This document shows positions 25,405 through 34,927 of a stretch of DNA of 34,927 nucleotides, in pieces. Every line of letters starts with the position of its first letter. Position 1 is the first letter of the stretch. Source of the DNA: Gammaproteobacteria bacterium (GTDB taxonomy: Bacteria; Pseudomonadota; Gammaproteobacteria; Chromatiales; Chromatiaceae); NCBI GenBank assembly GCA_030148485.1, contig JASBTJ010000014.1, positions 1 to 34,927 of the forward strand. Direction: 5' to 3'. The translations under genes were made by a program, and so were the position numbers. The notes under the pieces are model-generated. The model had not been told where the DNA came from. It saw only the letters and a list, made by a program, of their open reading frames with translations, and made no database searches.

Positions 25405-27234
25405 ATGGAAGAACACGTCGGCCAGTTTTGGCATCGGTTGGTAACGCATCTTGCACACAGCGGGTATCCGGCAGCGCGCGTAAAGTTGCAGGAGGTCGAG
25501 CGGTGCGTGGGTATCCTGTTCCGCGCGCTCGGCGGCGACGGTGGCCTCCAGATCACCAGTGCCGAGGCCGATGCCCACGGTGCCCGCCGCGGTTGGCTGC
25601 AACGTCTGGCCGGTGGCCACGAGAAACTGTCGCTGGCGTGGCGTGACGCCCAGTTTTTACGCCTGCCGCCCAGCATCGACTGGCTGCCGGAAAGGCGCCT
25701 CAACCGCGAGCTGTACCTGTGGTTGGCCGCATCGGCGTCCCTTGCCGAGGTGCCGGATTCCGACTGGTTTGTCGACAATCAGCGCCGGGTCGTACAAACG
25801 CTGGCGCACTTCCCGGGCATGGAGGGCCGCTATCGGCGACTGATGGTTGCGCACCTGGCGACGCGACCGTTGCCGGGGGATTTACCGGCCGACGAAGCGC
25901 GGGCCGAGCAGGCCGTGCGCCAGGCCCTGCTGCATCCCGGTAGTTCGCGCACCTTGCCCGCGGCCCGCCATCGGCCCAGGCCGGTGCCTTTGTGGCTACA
26001 CCCGCACCCGCCACAGGCTGCCCAGAGGGCAGTGAACAGCGACGATCCCGCCGATGGGATGTCGGGCGACAGTCGGCGGACCGAAGAAGCGCTGCGCCGC
26101 CGCGCCGAACGGGTCGAAGCGCCGGAAGGCGACCGGGGGTTGGTTACCGTGCGGATGGAGAATATCTTCACCTGGGGCGAGTTTGTGAAGGTGGATCGGG
26201 GCAGTGAAGATGAGGACGATCCCGGGCGGGCCGAGGCGGTGGCCCGTGATCTCGACCAGCTGGCCGTCAGCCGTGATGCCAAGCGCGCCAAGCTCAGTCT
26301 GAAGTTCGACCTGGACCTGCCGGCCGCCGGGCAGGACGATCATGTGTTGGGTGCCGGCATTCTATTGCCCGAGTGGGACTGGAAGCGCCGTCGCTTGCAG
26401 CCTGAGCACTGCCGTATTGTGCCTATGCTGTCAGCGGATGCCATCGCCTGCGCCTTGCCCGTGCACCTGCGCCCCACCGCCCGCCGGCTGCGCGCCCAGT
26501 TTCAGGCCCTGGCGCCGTCCCGGGTATGGCATCGTGCCCAGCCGGATGGACAGGACATCGACCTGGATGGCTACCTGCGTTTCGCCTGCGATCGCGCCGC
26601 GGGTCGCGGCGTCGGGGCCGAGGGTCTGTATCGGGCTCAGCACGACGGTGCGCGTGATCTGGTCTGCGCGCTGTTGGCCGACCTGTCGCTGTCCACCGAC
26701 AGTTGGATCGGCGATCGGCACCGTGTGATCGACGTGATTCGGGACAGTCTACTGTTGTTCGCCGAATCGTTGGCGACCACCGGTGACCGCTTCGGGCTCT
26801 ATGGGTTTTCCTCCCGTAAGCGCGATCCTGTGCGCGTGCATACCCTCAAGGACTTCGATGAGCCCTACGGGAGCGATGTGCGCGGCCGAATCGTCGCCAT
26901 CCGGCCGGGCTATTACACCCGCATGGGGGCTGCCCTGCGTTACGGCTGTCGTCTACTCAGCGCGCAGCCGGGCGGGCGTCGTCTGTTGCTCCTGCTCACC
27001 GACGGCAAGCCGAATGATCTGGACCAGTACGAAGGCCGCTACGGCATCGAAGATACCCGCCAAGCAGTGATTGAGGCCCGTCGTGCCGGCTTGCAGCCCT
27101 TTTGCGTGACCATCGATGATCGCGGCAACGACTATCTGCCCTACTTGTTCGGTAACGGCGGCTACGTGGTTATCCGCCGCCCGTCGGATTTGCCCAGGGA
27201 ACTGCCGCGACTGTATGCGAGGCTGACGATATGA
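25405..27234 (+). CDS. norD: NorD, von Willebrand factor A-domain maturation protein
   Basis: The 609-residue cytoplasmic protein ends in a von Willebrand A domain (about 420-609). Its metal-ion-dependent adhesion site DLSLSTDS is followed by a central strand LLLLTDGKPNDLDQYEGRYGIEDTRQ, typical of NorD. NorD partners with the ATPase NorQ to activate NorCB by iron insertion. The N-terminal half is variable and contains a charged, proline-rich linker near 190-260. The ATG immediately follows the polyferredoxin stop, so expression is probably coupled. It is the last nor gene and converges on kup. Confidence 0.92.
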   Translation: MEEHVGQFWHRLVTHLAHSGYPAARVKLQEVERCVGILFRALGGDGGLQITSAEADAHGARRGWLQRLAGGHEKLSLAWRDAQFLRLPPSIDWLPERRLNRELYLWLAASASLAEVPDSDWFVDNQRRVVQTLAHFPGMEGRYRRLMVAHLATRPLPGDLPADEARAEQAVRQALLHPGSSRTLPAARHRPRPVPLWLHPHPPQAAQRAVNSDDPADGMSGDSRRTEEALRRRAERVEAPEGDRGLVTVRMENIFTWGEFVKVDRGSEDEDDPGRAEAVARDLDQLAVSRDAKRAKLSLKFDLDLPAAGQDDHVLGAGILLPEWDWKRRRLQPEHCRIVPMLSADAIACALPVHLRPTARRLRAQFQALAPSRVWHRAQPDGQDIDLDGYLRFACDRAAGRGVGAEGLYRAQHDGARDLVCALLADLSLSTDSWIGDRHRVIDVIRDSLLLFAESLATTGDRFGLYGFSSRKRDPVRVHTLKDFDEPYGSDVRGRIVAIRPGYYTRMGAALRYGCRLLSAQPGGRRLLLLLTDGKPNDLDQYEGRYGIEDTRQAVIEARRAGLQPFCVTIDDRGNDYLPYLFGNGGYVVIRRPSDLPRELPRLYARLTI

Positions 27235-27260
27235 GTAGGAGCGGCTCAAGGTGTGTTGCA

Positions 27261-27293
27261 GGTCCCGGTCGCGGCCGCCCCGGATCCGGGACC
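27261..27293. terminator. Possible hairpin between convergent norD and kup
   Basis: GGTCCCGG (27261-27268) can pair with CCGGGACC (27286-27293) around a 17-base GC-rich loop. A second small dyad, TTGGC/GCCAA (27306-27319), sits right at the kup end. Neither has a T-run; a role in ending the two converging transcripts is plausible but unproven. Confidence 0.35.
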
Positions 27294-27321
27294 GACCTGA
27301 CACGGTTGGCGTGCGCCAAGC

Positions 27322-29163
27322 TCACAGTCCCACCTGTAGCCCGATCTCCAATACCCGCTCCTCCGGCAGACGGTAGTAGGCAGTGGCGCGGCCGGCGTTG
27401 CGCGCCAGCCAGGCGAACAACCACTCCTGCCAGTAGGGCAGGCCGGGGATGTCCTGATGTGGGATCACGGTCTCGCGGCTTAGCAGGTAGATCACCGCGC
27501 CGGTGTCGATGGGGATGCCGATGTGTTCACCCAGCTTCAATGCCACCGGTACGTTGACCGGCTGGGAAAAACCGTAATGCAGCCGCATGCGTACCACGCC
27601 CTGGCCGAGCATCCCGACATCCAGGCGTTCTGCTGCCGGTACATGAGGACGATCCTCGGTGATCACGGTCAGAAAGATGACCCGTTCGTGCAGCACGTGG
27701 GTACAGGCCATGTGGTGGGTCAAGGACGCGGGTACGCAGTTATCGTCGTGGCCGGTCAACACCACCGCCGTGCCGGGGACCCGATAGGGTGGATCGACGT
27801 GCAGTTGCTCCAAAAAGGCGTCCTGCGAGATGGCCCGTTGCGCCAAGCGTTGATCCAACAATGCCCGTCCGCTGCGCCAGCTCCACATCAGCAGGAAGAT
27901 GGCGCCGGCGATGAGTAGGGCGTACCAGCCGCCGTCCGGCACCTTGACCAGGTTGGCGCCGAGAAAGGCGGTGTCGATGAGCAGGAAGGTCGCGCCGGCC
28001 ACCACGGTGAGTCGTGCGTTCCAGCCGAAGCGTCGGGCCACCGCCATGGCGAGCAATGTGGTCACCACCATATCGAGGGACACGGCGACGCCGTAGGCCG
28101 ACGCCAGTGCATCGGAACTGCCGAACTCCAGCACCAGCCCGACGCAGGCGATCATCAACAGCCAATTGACGGTGGGCAGATAGATCTGCCCCGACTCGTC
28201 GGCCTGGGTGAGCACCACCCGCATGCGCGGCAGTTGCCCGAGTTGGATGGCTTGGCGGGTGAGGGAAAAGGTGCCGCTGATCACCGCCTGCGAGGCGATG
28301 ATGGTGGCGATCGTTGCCAGTATCACCAGCGGAATCAGTGCCCAGTCCGGCGCCAGGTGGAAGAACGGTGCCGTGATCGCTTCTGGCTGCCGCATCAACA
28401 GCGCCGCCTGCCCCAGGTAGTTGAGTATCAGCGCCGGGAAGACGATCAGGAACCAGGCGCGGCGGATGGGCGACACGCCGAAATGGCCCAGGTCGGCGTA
28501 CAGCGCTTCGCCGCCGGTCACCACCAGGAACACCGCGCCCAGGGTCAGGTAGGCGGCCAGCCCGTTGTTGCTGAAGGACAGCACCGCGTAATAGGGATTG
28601 AAGGCCGCCAGCACTTCCGGCGCCATGACGATCCCGCGTAGGCCGAGCAAGGCCAGCACCAGGAACCACACCAGCATGACCGGCCCAAACAATCCGCCGA
28701 TGCGGCCGCTGCCGAAACGCTGCACGGCGAATAGCGCGATCAGAATGGCGACGGTCAGCGGCAGTACGAAGGCATCGAGGGAGGGCGCCGCCACGCGCAA
28801 TCCTTCCACCGCACTCAACACCGAGATCGCCGGGGTGATGGTGCCGTCGCCGTAGAGCAGGCAGGCGCCGAACAGCCCGAGCAGCATCAGCCAGTACTTG
28901 CGGTGGCGGGATGTCGCGCGCCACGGGTTGAGCAATGCCACCAGGGCGATGATGCCGCCCTCGCCCCGATTGTCGGCGCGCAGCACGAACACCAGATACT
29001 TGAGCGAGATCACCAGCATCAGCGACCACAGGATCAGCGACAGCACGCCGAGCAGATCGGGGCGATCCAGCGGTGTGGCGCCGACGCCGCCGAAGCTCTC
29101 GCGCAAGGCATACAACGGGCTGGTGCCGATGTCGCAGAATACCACCCCCAGTGCGGCGACCAA
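27322..29163 (-). CDS. kup: Kup-family low-affinity potassium transporter, 5' end out of frame
   Basis: The 613-residue open frame is a KUP/HAK potassium transporter that imports K+ with protons. It shows GVVFCDIGTSPLYALRES at the N-terminus, GDGTITPAISVLSAVEGL, about twelve helices and a C-terminal soluble domain. The only in-frame start is TTG 29163, which falls in the conserved N-terminal segment, and a stop lies upstream. A proper ATG at 29231 (MTHHDVQSASSDAPP) is in another frame and would join if the run of seven Gs at 29188-29194 had one more base, giving the family-like sequence PSSSSKRIALVAALG. A sequencing error or a variable homopolymer is therefore likely. It has no functional link to the nor operon it converges on. 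Confidence 0.88.
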   Translation of the reverse strand: MVAALGVVFCDIGTSPLYALRESFGGVGATPLDRPDLLGVLSLILWSLMLVISLKYLVFVLRADNRGEGGIIALVALLNPWRATSRHRKYWLMLLGLFGACLLYGDGTITPAISVLSAVEGLRVAAPSLDAFVLPLTVAILIALFAVQRFGSGRIGGLFGPVMLVWFLVLALLGLRGIVMAPEVLAAFNPYYAVLSFSNNGLAAYLTLGAVFLVVTGGEALYADLGHFGVSPIRRAWFLIVFPALILNYLGQAALLMRQPEAITAPFFHLAPDWALIPLVILATIATIIASQAVISGTFSLTRQAIQLGQLPRMRVVLTQADESGQIYLPTVNWLLMIACVGLVLEFGSSDALASAYGVAVSLDMVVTTLLAMAVARRFGWNARLTVVAGATFLLIDTAFLGANLVKVPDGGWYALLIAGAIFLLMWSWRSGRALLDQRLAQRAISQDAFLEQLHVDPPYRVPGTAVVLTGHDDNCVPASLTHHMACTHVLHERVIFLTVITEDRPHVPAAERLDVGMLGQGVVRMRLHYGFSQPVNVPVALKLGEHIGIPIDTGAVIYLLSRETVIPHQDIPGLPYWQEWLFAWLARNAGRATAYYRLPEERVLEIGLQVGL

Positions 29164-29231
29164 GGCGATGCGCTTGCTCGATGATGAGGGGGGGCGTCGC
29201 TGGAAGCGCTTTGCACGTCATGATGTGTCAT

Positions 29232-29511
29232 GGACGCTTGTTCCTGTTGCCGACGATCCCCTTGGTCCGGCCGCGCTCGGAGATGTTCCATGACTATACC
29301 GGTACGGGCGCGCCGGTAGCGGCGCGTTATGCGCAGGTTGTCGTTTGGTAATGTTTTATAGTGCGGCTATACAGACGTGCTCGCCTACAGGTGTCATCAG
29401 CGGTGCGGGATGTGCGCGCTCGTCCCGGTTGCCATGGCGGGCCTTTGCCCGGGCCGTTGTTTGATCGGCGCAGGCAGCAGGAGCGCCAGGGGAGGGTATG
29501 GGTGACCGGAC
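29232..29511. other. Intergenic region between kup and the efflux operon
   Basis: This divergent gap must carry promoters for kup and the efflux operon. The only patterned site is the short dyad TATAG-N5-CTATA at 29357-29371, which could be an operator or chance. No local regulator gene is present, and I see no confident coding region. Confidence 0.35.
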
Positions 29512-30920
29512 ATGATTGAAGGCAACTGGGTGCACTGTTTGAAGCCCCAGCGTCGCGCGCGCACGGTGCTATTGTTAGGTGTCCTTTCGGGGCTTGCCGG
29601 GTGCGCAGGTTTTCAGCCGCTGTCCCTGCCGCGTTCCGGCGAGCTCGCCCCGGACCTTGCCGGTTTGCGGGTGACGCCGGCTGCAGCGTTGCCGTCGTCA
29701 CACCCGCTGAGCCTTGAGGACGGTCTGGACCTGACCGAGCTTGGCATGCTCGCTGTGCTCAACAATTCCGAGCTGAAGGTACAGCGGGCCCAGCTGGCGG
29801 TGGCCGGGGCCCAGGCCTTCGCCGCCGGGTTGCTGCCTGATCCGCAGCTGAGCCTGACCTGCGATCACCCCACCAGCAATGCGCCGGGATTGATGAACGC
29901 CTGGTCGGCGGGTATCGGTTACGACATTGTCCCGCTGGTCACCCGCCAGGTCCGGCTGGATGCGGCGCAACAGGCGCAGCAAAAAGTCCGGCTCGATGTG
30001 TTAGGCAGGAGTGGCAGACCATCCAACAGGTGCGCAGCCTGGCGGTCAGGTCCGTGCTGGAGGATCAGCGTCTGACCTTGATGCGGCGCATGCGTGACCG
30101 CTTCATCGAACGTTACCGTCATTCCAGCCGGGCCTTGGCGGCCGGCGACATCACCCTGGCCGTCAATGGTACCGATCTGGTGGCTCTGCTCGACGTGCTG
30201 AGTCAGATCCATCAACTGGAACAGGCGCACGCCCAGACGCGCACCGATCTCAACCGTTTGCTGGGGCTGGCGCCAGACGTGGCATTGCCCTTGGCGCCAT
30301 TGCCTGAACTGCCGCCGTTGCATGCCGACGCGGTGCGGATGGCGCTTGGCGACGTGGCGCAGCGCCGCCCGGACCTGCAGGCGCTGGCGGCCGGTTACCG
30401 CAGCCAGGAGGCGGCGGTGCGCGCTGCGATCCTGGGACAGTTTCCGGCCTTGAACATCGGTTTCAGCCGCGCTAGCGATACCGGTGGCGTGCGTACCACC
30501 GGGCTCAACGTGTCGTTGAGTCTGCCGTTGTTCAGCGGCAATCGCGGCAATATTGCCATTGAGCGCGCGACCCGGGCACAACTCCGTGCCGAATACCGTG
30601 CGCGTCTGGCCGGTACCGAGACCGACGTCAGTCGCCTGTTGCAACAGCTCACACTCGTCGCGCGGATGGCTGCCGCGCTGGACGATTATCTGCCGCACCT
30701 GGACCGGCTGGTGACCCGCAGTGCCAACGCCTACCAGCAAGGGGACATCGATGCCCTGACCTTCCTCAATCTGGAATCGACCCTGCTCAACAAACGCCTT
30801 GAGCGATTGAGTCTGATCGAGGCGGCGTGGACCAACCGTATCGCACTCGACGTATTGCTCGCCTCACCGGACCTGCCGTCCCACGAGGCGCCTGTCGAGC
30901 CCGTCAATCCGTCACCGTGA
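29512..30920 (+). pseudogene. TolC/NodT-type outer-membrane efflux lipoprotein, one frameshift
   Basis: Two overlapping open frames make one protein of about 470 residues. The first part has a lipoprotein signal with lipobox LAGC (Cys31) and the start of an outer-membrane factor repeat. The frame is lost near 30001-30006 and resumes as QEWQTIQQVRSLAVRSVLEDQ. It continues through the second repeat (QRRPDLQALAAGYRSQEAAVRAAILGQFPALNIGF) to the stop at 30918-30920. A one-base deletion explains the shift. Proteins of this family form the outer-membrane channel of tripartite efflux pumps. It is followed directly by the adaptor and RND genes. If the frameshift is real, the pump would lack its own channel. 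Confidence 0.85.
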
Positions 30921-30928
30921 GCCGTTCC

Positions 30929-31967
30929 ATGTCCCACCGTAGCGCCGTGTTGCCCTTTCTTGTCGTCATGCTGTTGACCGCCGGCGGTGCCTGGGCGGAC
31001 AGCCAGCCCAGTGTGGCCGTGATCACTGCGACGGCCGCCGAGGCGCAGGTCGCCGACAGTCTTCATGCCTATGGCACCCTGGAGCCGGACCCCGATCAGG
31101 TGCTCAGCCTGTCGTTGCCCCACGCCGGTCTGATCAGCCGCGTCTGGGTTCGTCTGGGTCAGCGGGTGAAGCGGGGCGACGCCCTGGTGGAGGTGGTGAC
31201 GGCGCCCGAGGTGCATATGCAGTTTCTGCAGGCACAAAGTGCGGTGGATTTTGCGGTGCGCGACCTGCAACGCAACCAACGCCTGCTGAGCGAGCAACTA
31301 GCGACCAAAGCGCAGGTGGAGGCCGCCCGCAAGGCCCTGGATGACGCCCAGGCGGCCCTCGCGGCGCTGAAGGATCGGGGTGTCGGCGCGCAAAAAGCCA
31401 CCTTGCGAGCCGTGCGTGACGGCATTGTGACGCGGCTGGATGTCACCCTGGGGCAGCGGGTTCCCGCCGACACCACGGCCATGCTGATCGCCGCCGAAAG
31501 TCGGCTGGTCGCCAGGCTCGGGGTGGAGCCGGAAGACCTGGGAAGGATCCGTCCGGACGCCCCCGTTGAGTTGCAGTCGGTGTTTGTCCCGGGTGTCAGC
31601 ATTGTCACGCGGGTCCGTGAGGTGCACGCCATGATCGACCCCGCCACCCACCTGGTGGAGGTGCTGGCACCCATCCCGGAGACCGCGGTGGATCATCTGG
31701 TGCTGGGCAGCCGGGTCCGGGCGCGCAATTGAACTTGACCGTCGCCAGGCGCTGGTGGTGCCACGCAGCGCAGTGTTGTCGGCGCGGGGACAGGCTTACC
31801 TGTTCGTGGTGCGTGACGGCCATGCGGTCAGGCATGACGTGCGGACCGGCTTGCGCAGCGCCGACGACAGGGTCGAGGTGATCGGCGATATCAAGCCCGG
31901 CGACCCGGTGGTGAGCACCGGCAACTACCAGTTGAGCGACGGCATGGCTGTGCGGGAGGCGCCCTGA
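30929..31967 (+). pseudogene. RND-type periplasmic adaptor (HlyD/MFP family), one frameshift near the C-terminus
   Basis: The membrane fusion protein has a signal peptide (AVLPFLVVMLLTAGGAWA), a lipoyl half-motif (LPHAGLISRVWVRLGQRVKRGDALVEV), a coiled-coil hairpin, the second lipoyl half (LRAVRDGIVTRLDVTLGQRV) and a beta-barrel. The first frame stops at 31732 after SRVRARN. Removing one A near 31728 restores IELDRRQALVVPRSAVLSAR and the end of the domain, to the stop at 31965-31967. ATG 30929 gives a normal signal peptide; GTG 30917, overlapping the upstream stop, is an alternative. The last base of its stop is the first base of the RND start (TGATG). Confidence 0.85.
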
Positions 31968-34927
31968 TGGATGTCTCCCATTGGGCGGCGGGGCACCGGC
32001 GTTCGATTCTGTTTCTGGCCGCCTTGCTGGCCCTGGCCGGGATCGCTGCGGGTCTGAAGATGCCGGTAGCACTGTTCCCGCACGTGGACTTCCCCCGCGT
32101 GGTGGTGTCGCTGGAGGCCGGGGACCGTCCCGCCGACCAGATGGTGATCGCCATCACGCGTCCCGTGGAGCAAGCGGTGCGTTCCGTGCCTGGGGTGGCC
32201 AGCCTGCGTTCCACCACCAGCCGCGGCAGCGCGGAGTTGTCGATCAACTTTCGCTGGGGTGAGGACATGGTCGCGGCCATGCTGCAGGTGGAGTCGGCGA
32301 TCAATCAGATCCTGCCCGAGCTGCCGGCCGGTACGCGCTTTGGCGTGCGACGCATGGATCCGACGGTGTTTCCGGTCGCCGCCTACAGCCTGACCTCGTC
32401 TCAAGTGAATCAGATTGCGTTGCGCGATCTTGGGGAATATCGGTTGGTGCCGCTGCTGTCGTCTGTGGATGGTGTGGCCAAGGTCAATGTGGTCGGGGGC
32501 GAGCTTGCGGAATACCGGGTCGACGTGGATCCGGAAAAGCTCGCCGCCTACGGCATGACCTTCGCCGATGTCACCACTGCCCTGTCGGCCAGCAATGTGT
32601 TGCAGGCGGTTGGGCGCATCGAGGACCGTTACAAGCTCTACCTGATGCTGTCCGATACCCGCATCCACTCGCTGACCAATATCCGCGACACGGTGCTACG
32701 GAGCGGCGGTGGCGGCTTGGTGCGGCTGGAGGATATCGCCCGGATCAGTGCCGAACCGGCACCGCAATGGACTCGGGTGACGGCCGACGGCAAGGACGCC
32801 GTGCTGTTGCAGATCTATCAGCAACCCGGCAGCAACACGGTGCAGATCGTGCGTGACGTCCAGCAGCGGCTGGACGACTACCGCGGCAAGCTGCCGGCCG
32901 ACGTCAAGCTGGCCAACTGGTACGACCAGAGCCAGTTGATCACCGAGTCCGCGACCAGCGTGCGCGACGCCATTGCCATCGGAGTCGGCTTGGCGGCATT
33001 GGTTCTGCTGGTGTTTCTGCGCAGCCTGAAGATCACCCTGGTGGCCATCCTGGTGGTGCCGGCGGTGCTGGCCAGCGCGGTATTGTTGCTCAGCGTGTTC
33101 AACATGAGCTTCAACATCATGACCCTGGGCGGCATGGCGGCGGCGGTGGGCCTGATCGTGGACGATGCCATCGTCATGATCGAACAGATCATCCGCCGGT
33201 TGCGCCAACGCACGGGTGACCTGGCGCTGAGTATCCGTGAAGCCGCCATCGAGTTCACGCCGCCGCTGGCCGGCTCCTCGGCCGCCACCATCATCATCTT
33301 CGCGCCATTGGCCTTCCTCAGTGGCGTCACCGGGGCGTTCTTCAAGGCGCTGTCGCTGACCATGGCCAGCAGCCTGATCATCTCCTTTCTGCTGGCCTGG
33401 CTGGCAGTGCCCCTGCTGGCCGAGCATCTGCTTAGCCGCAAGGACGCGGAGCAGGAGGACACCGGGCCGTTGTTTCGGCGCCTGCAAGCCGCCTACCGGG
33501 GGGTGATGCGGCGCGTGCTCGTGCAGCCTTGGTTGGTGCTGGTGGGGCTACTGCCTTTGCTCGCCGGCGGCTATCTGGCCTATCACCAGGTGGGGTCCGG
33601 GTTCATGCCGCATATGGATGAGGGCGGGTTCATTCTCGATTACCGTGCGCCACCGGGCACCTCGTTGAGCGAAACCGACCGGTTGCTGCGGCAGGTGGAA
33701 GGGATACTGCAGTCCACTGCCGCCGTCGAGACCTATTCCCGACGTACCGGCGCCCAGTTGGGTGGTGGCCTGACAGAAGCCAACGAGGGCGACTTCTTCG
33801 TCCGTCTCAAGCCCTTGCCGCGCGCGCCCATCGACCAGGTCATGGGCGAGGTGCGGCAGCGCATCGAGACCCAGGTGCCCGGATTGGAAGTGGAAATGGC
33901 GCTGTTGATGGAGGACCTGATCGGTGACCTGACCGCGGTACCCCAGCCCATCGAGATCAAACTGTACGGCGACCGGTTGGATGAACTGATGCAGACCGCG
34001 CCCAAGGTGGCGGCCGCCATCGGCAAGATCAATGGCGTGGTGGATGTGCGGGACGGCATCGTGCTGGCCGGCGATGCGGTCAACATCGTGGTGGACCGTG
34101 ACAAGGCGGCGCTCGAAGGCGTGGACCCGGATACCGTTACCCGGCAGCTGGAAGCCTGGTTCAGTGGCCTGGTCACCACCCAGGTGCAGCAGGACATCAA
34201 GCTGGTCAGTGTGCGCGTCTGGGTGCCCCCGGCCATGCGCGACCGCCTGACTGCCATCGAACAGATCTGGCTGCGGGCGCCGGACGGACATCGCGTGCCG
34301 CTCAAGCGTATCGCCCATGTCGAAGAACAGAACGGCCAGCCGCAGATCATGCGTGACAATCTCAAACGCATGGTCGCCGTCACCGGGCGTATCAGCGGCC
34401 GGGATCTGGGGTCGACCCTCCGCGACGTCAAACAGCTGCTCGACCAGCCGGGCATGCTGCCCCAGGATATGTATTACGAGTTGGGTGGCCTGTACAAACA
34501 ACAGCAGATCGCCTTCCGTGGTCTGATTGCCGTGTTTGTCGCGGCCATTGCCCTGGTGTTCCTGTTGCTGTTGTTTTTGTACGAGCAGTTTTCCGCGGCC
34601 GTGTCGATCCTGTTGGCACCCCTGTTCGCGGTGGCCGCGGTGTTCGTCGGACTGTGGGTCACCGGCGTCGAGTTGAACATCACGGCCATGATGGGCATGA
34701 CCATGATCATCGGTATTGTCACCGAGGTGTCGATCTTCTACTTCTCCGAATACCACGATATCCGTCACCATACCGCCGACCGCCACGAAGCACTCATCCT
34801 GGCCGGCAGCAACCGTATGCGGCCGATCGCCATGACCACCCTGGCCGCCATCCTCGCGTTGTTGCCACTTGCCTTGGCGCTGGTCCAGGGGTCAGCCATG
34901 CAGCAGCCCCTGGCGATCGCCATCATT
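31967..34927 (+). CDS. RND-family efflux pump inner-membrane transporter (3' end outside window)
   Basis: The frame is open for 987 codons to the end of the window; RND pumps have about 1,030-1,060 residues, so only some 40-70 are missing. A first transmembrane helix (RRSILFLAALLALAGIAAGL) is followed by a large periplasmic loop (VDFPRVVVSLEAGDRPADQM). Helix 4 carries VGLIVDDAIVMIEQ, with the paired aspartates of drug-type (HAE) pumps rather than the heavy-metal pattern. The second half repeats the fold, ending in NRMRPIAMTTLAAILALLPLAL. It takes up substrates from the periplasm or membrane by proton exchange and needs the two upstream partners, both frameshifted here. The substrate is unknown. 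Confidence 0.92.
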   Translation, partial: MDVSHWAAGHRRSILFLAALLALAGIAAGLKMPVALFPHVDFPRVVVSLEAGDRPADQMVIAITRPVEQAVRSVPGVASLRSTTSRGSAELSINFRWGEDMVAAMLQVESAINQILPELPAGTRFGVRRMDPTVFPVAAYSLTSSQVNQIALRDLGEYRLVPLLSSVDGVAKVNVVGGELAEYRVDVDPEKLAAYGMTFADVTTALSASNVLQAVGRIEDRYKLYLMLSDTRIHSLTNIRDTVLRSGGGGLVRLEDIARISAEPAPQWTRVTADGKDAVLLQIYQQPGSNTVQIVRDVQQRLDDYRGKLPADVKLANWYDQSQLITESATSVRDAIAIGVGLAALVLLVFLRSLKITLVAILVVPAVLASAVLLLSVFNMSFNIMTLGGMAAAVGLIVDDAIVMIEQIIRRLRQRTGDLALSIREAAIEFTPPLAGSSAATIIIFAPLAFLSGVTGAFFKALSLTMASSLIISFLLAWLAVPLLAEHLLSRKDAEQEDTGPLFRRLQAAYRGVMRRVLVQPWLVLVGLLPLLAGGYLAYHQVGSGFMPHMDEGGFILDYRAPPGTSLSETDRLLRQVEGILQSTAAVETYSRRTGAQLGGGLTEANEGDFFVRLKPLPRAPIDQVMGEVRQRIETQVPGLEVEMALLMEDLIGDLTAVPQPIEIKLYGDRLDELMQTAPKVAAAIGKINGVVDVRDGIVLAGDAVNIVVDRDKAALEGVDPDTVTRQLEAWFSGLVTTQVQQDIKLVSVRVWVPPAMRDRLTAIEQIWLRAPDGHRVPLKRIAHVEEQNGQPQIMRDNLKRMVAVTGRISGRDLGSTLRDVKQLLDQPGMLPQDMYYELGGLYKQQQIAFRGLIAVFVAAIALVFLLLLFLYEQFSAAVSILLAPLFAVAAVFVGLWVTGVELNITAMMGMTMIIGIVTEVSIFYFSEYHDIRHHTADRHEALILAGSNRMRPIAMTTLAAILALLPLALALVQGSAMQQPLAIAII

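Noticed and set aside
27740-29221. 493-residue minus-strand frame overlapping kup
   Set aside because: Arg/Gly/Ala-rich shadow of kup in another frame, with no family features; only its position near the kup start made it worth checking.
33548-34786. Long minus-strand frame of 412 residues opposite the RND pump
   Set aside because: It is His/Gln/Asp-rich in the way typical of antisense frames in GC-rich genes, and the plus strand encodes clear RND motifs throughout.

Overview
The window is a high-GC proteobacterial segment. Gene content, operon order and protein style suggest a denitrifying gammaproteobacterium, possibly a Chromatiales or Ectothiorhodospira-like sulfur oxidiser; that lineage guess is weak. 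Its core is a nitric-oxide and nitrite respiration island from about 9.3 to 27.2 kb, flanked by accessory genes, several of which are broken.

Left flank (1-9 kb): the 3' end of an IS30-family transposase has cut off a quinone-oxidoreductase-like MDR gene. That gene diverges from an ArsR-type regulator across a near-ideal operator. Next comes a tight trio of a broken di-heme cytochrome c peroxidase, a Tat-exported metallophosphoesterase and a mono-heme cytochrome c. A YCII-domain protein, a membrane GGDEF-EAL protein and a SulP/STAS anion transporter follow.

Denitrification island: a short NirI/NosR-like flavo-polyferredoxin (9.4-10.9 kb) precedes nirS (cytochrome cd1 nitrite reductase). The heme d1 genes nirE, nirC, nirF, nirD, nirL, a fused nirGH, nirJ and nirN follow. 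Between nirJ and nirN lies a 154-bp multi-hairpin element present as two tandem copies. A convergent Crp/Fnr regulator of DNR type separates the nir operon from norC, norB, norQ, a small membrane protein, a NapH/CcoG-like polyferredoxin and norD. Four FNR/DNR boxes (TTGAT-N4-ATCAA) sit in front of nirI, nirS (two) and norC/dnr. They fit the E-x-x-S-R recognition helix of the local regulator. NirS makes NO, NorCB removes it, NorQ/NorD mature NorCB, the nirE-nirN genes make and insert heme d1, and the regulator probably senses NO and drives all three transcription units. No nirM, nosZ or nar genes are present here.

Right flank (27.3-34.9 kb): a Kup potassium transporter whose 5' end is out of frame at a G7 tract, then an RND tripartite efflux operon. 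Its outer-membrane lipoprotein and periplasmic adaptor genes each carry a single-base frameshift. The RND pump is open but runs off the window end.

All the reading-frame lesions I see (cytochrome c peroxidase twice, kup, the TolC-like gene, the adaptor) lie outside the nir-nor island. They may be real decay or indel errors in the assembly; read data would decide.
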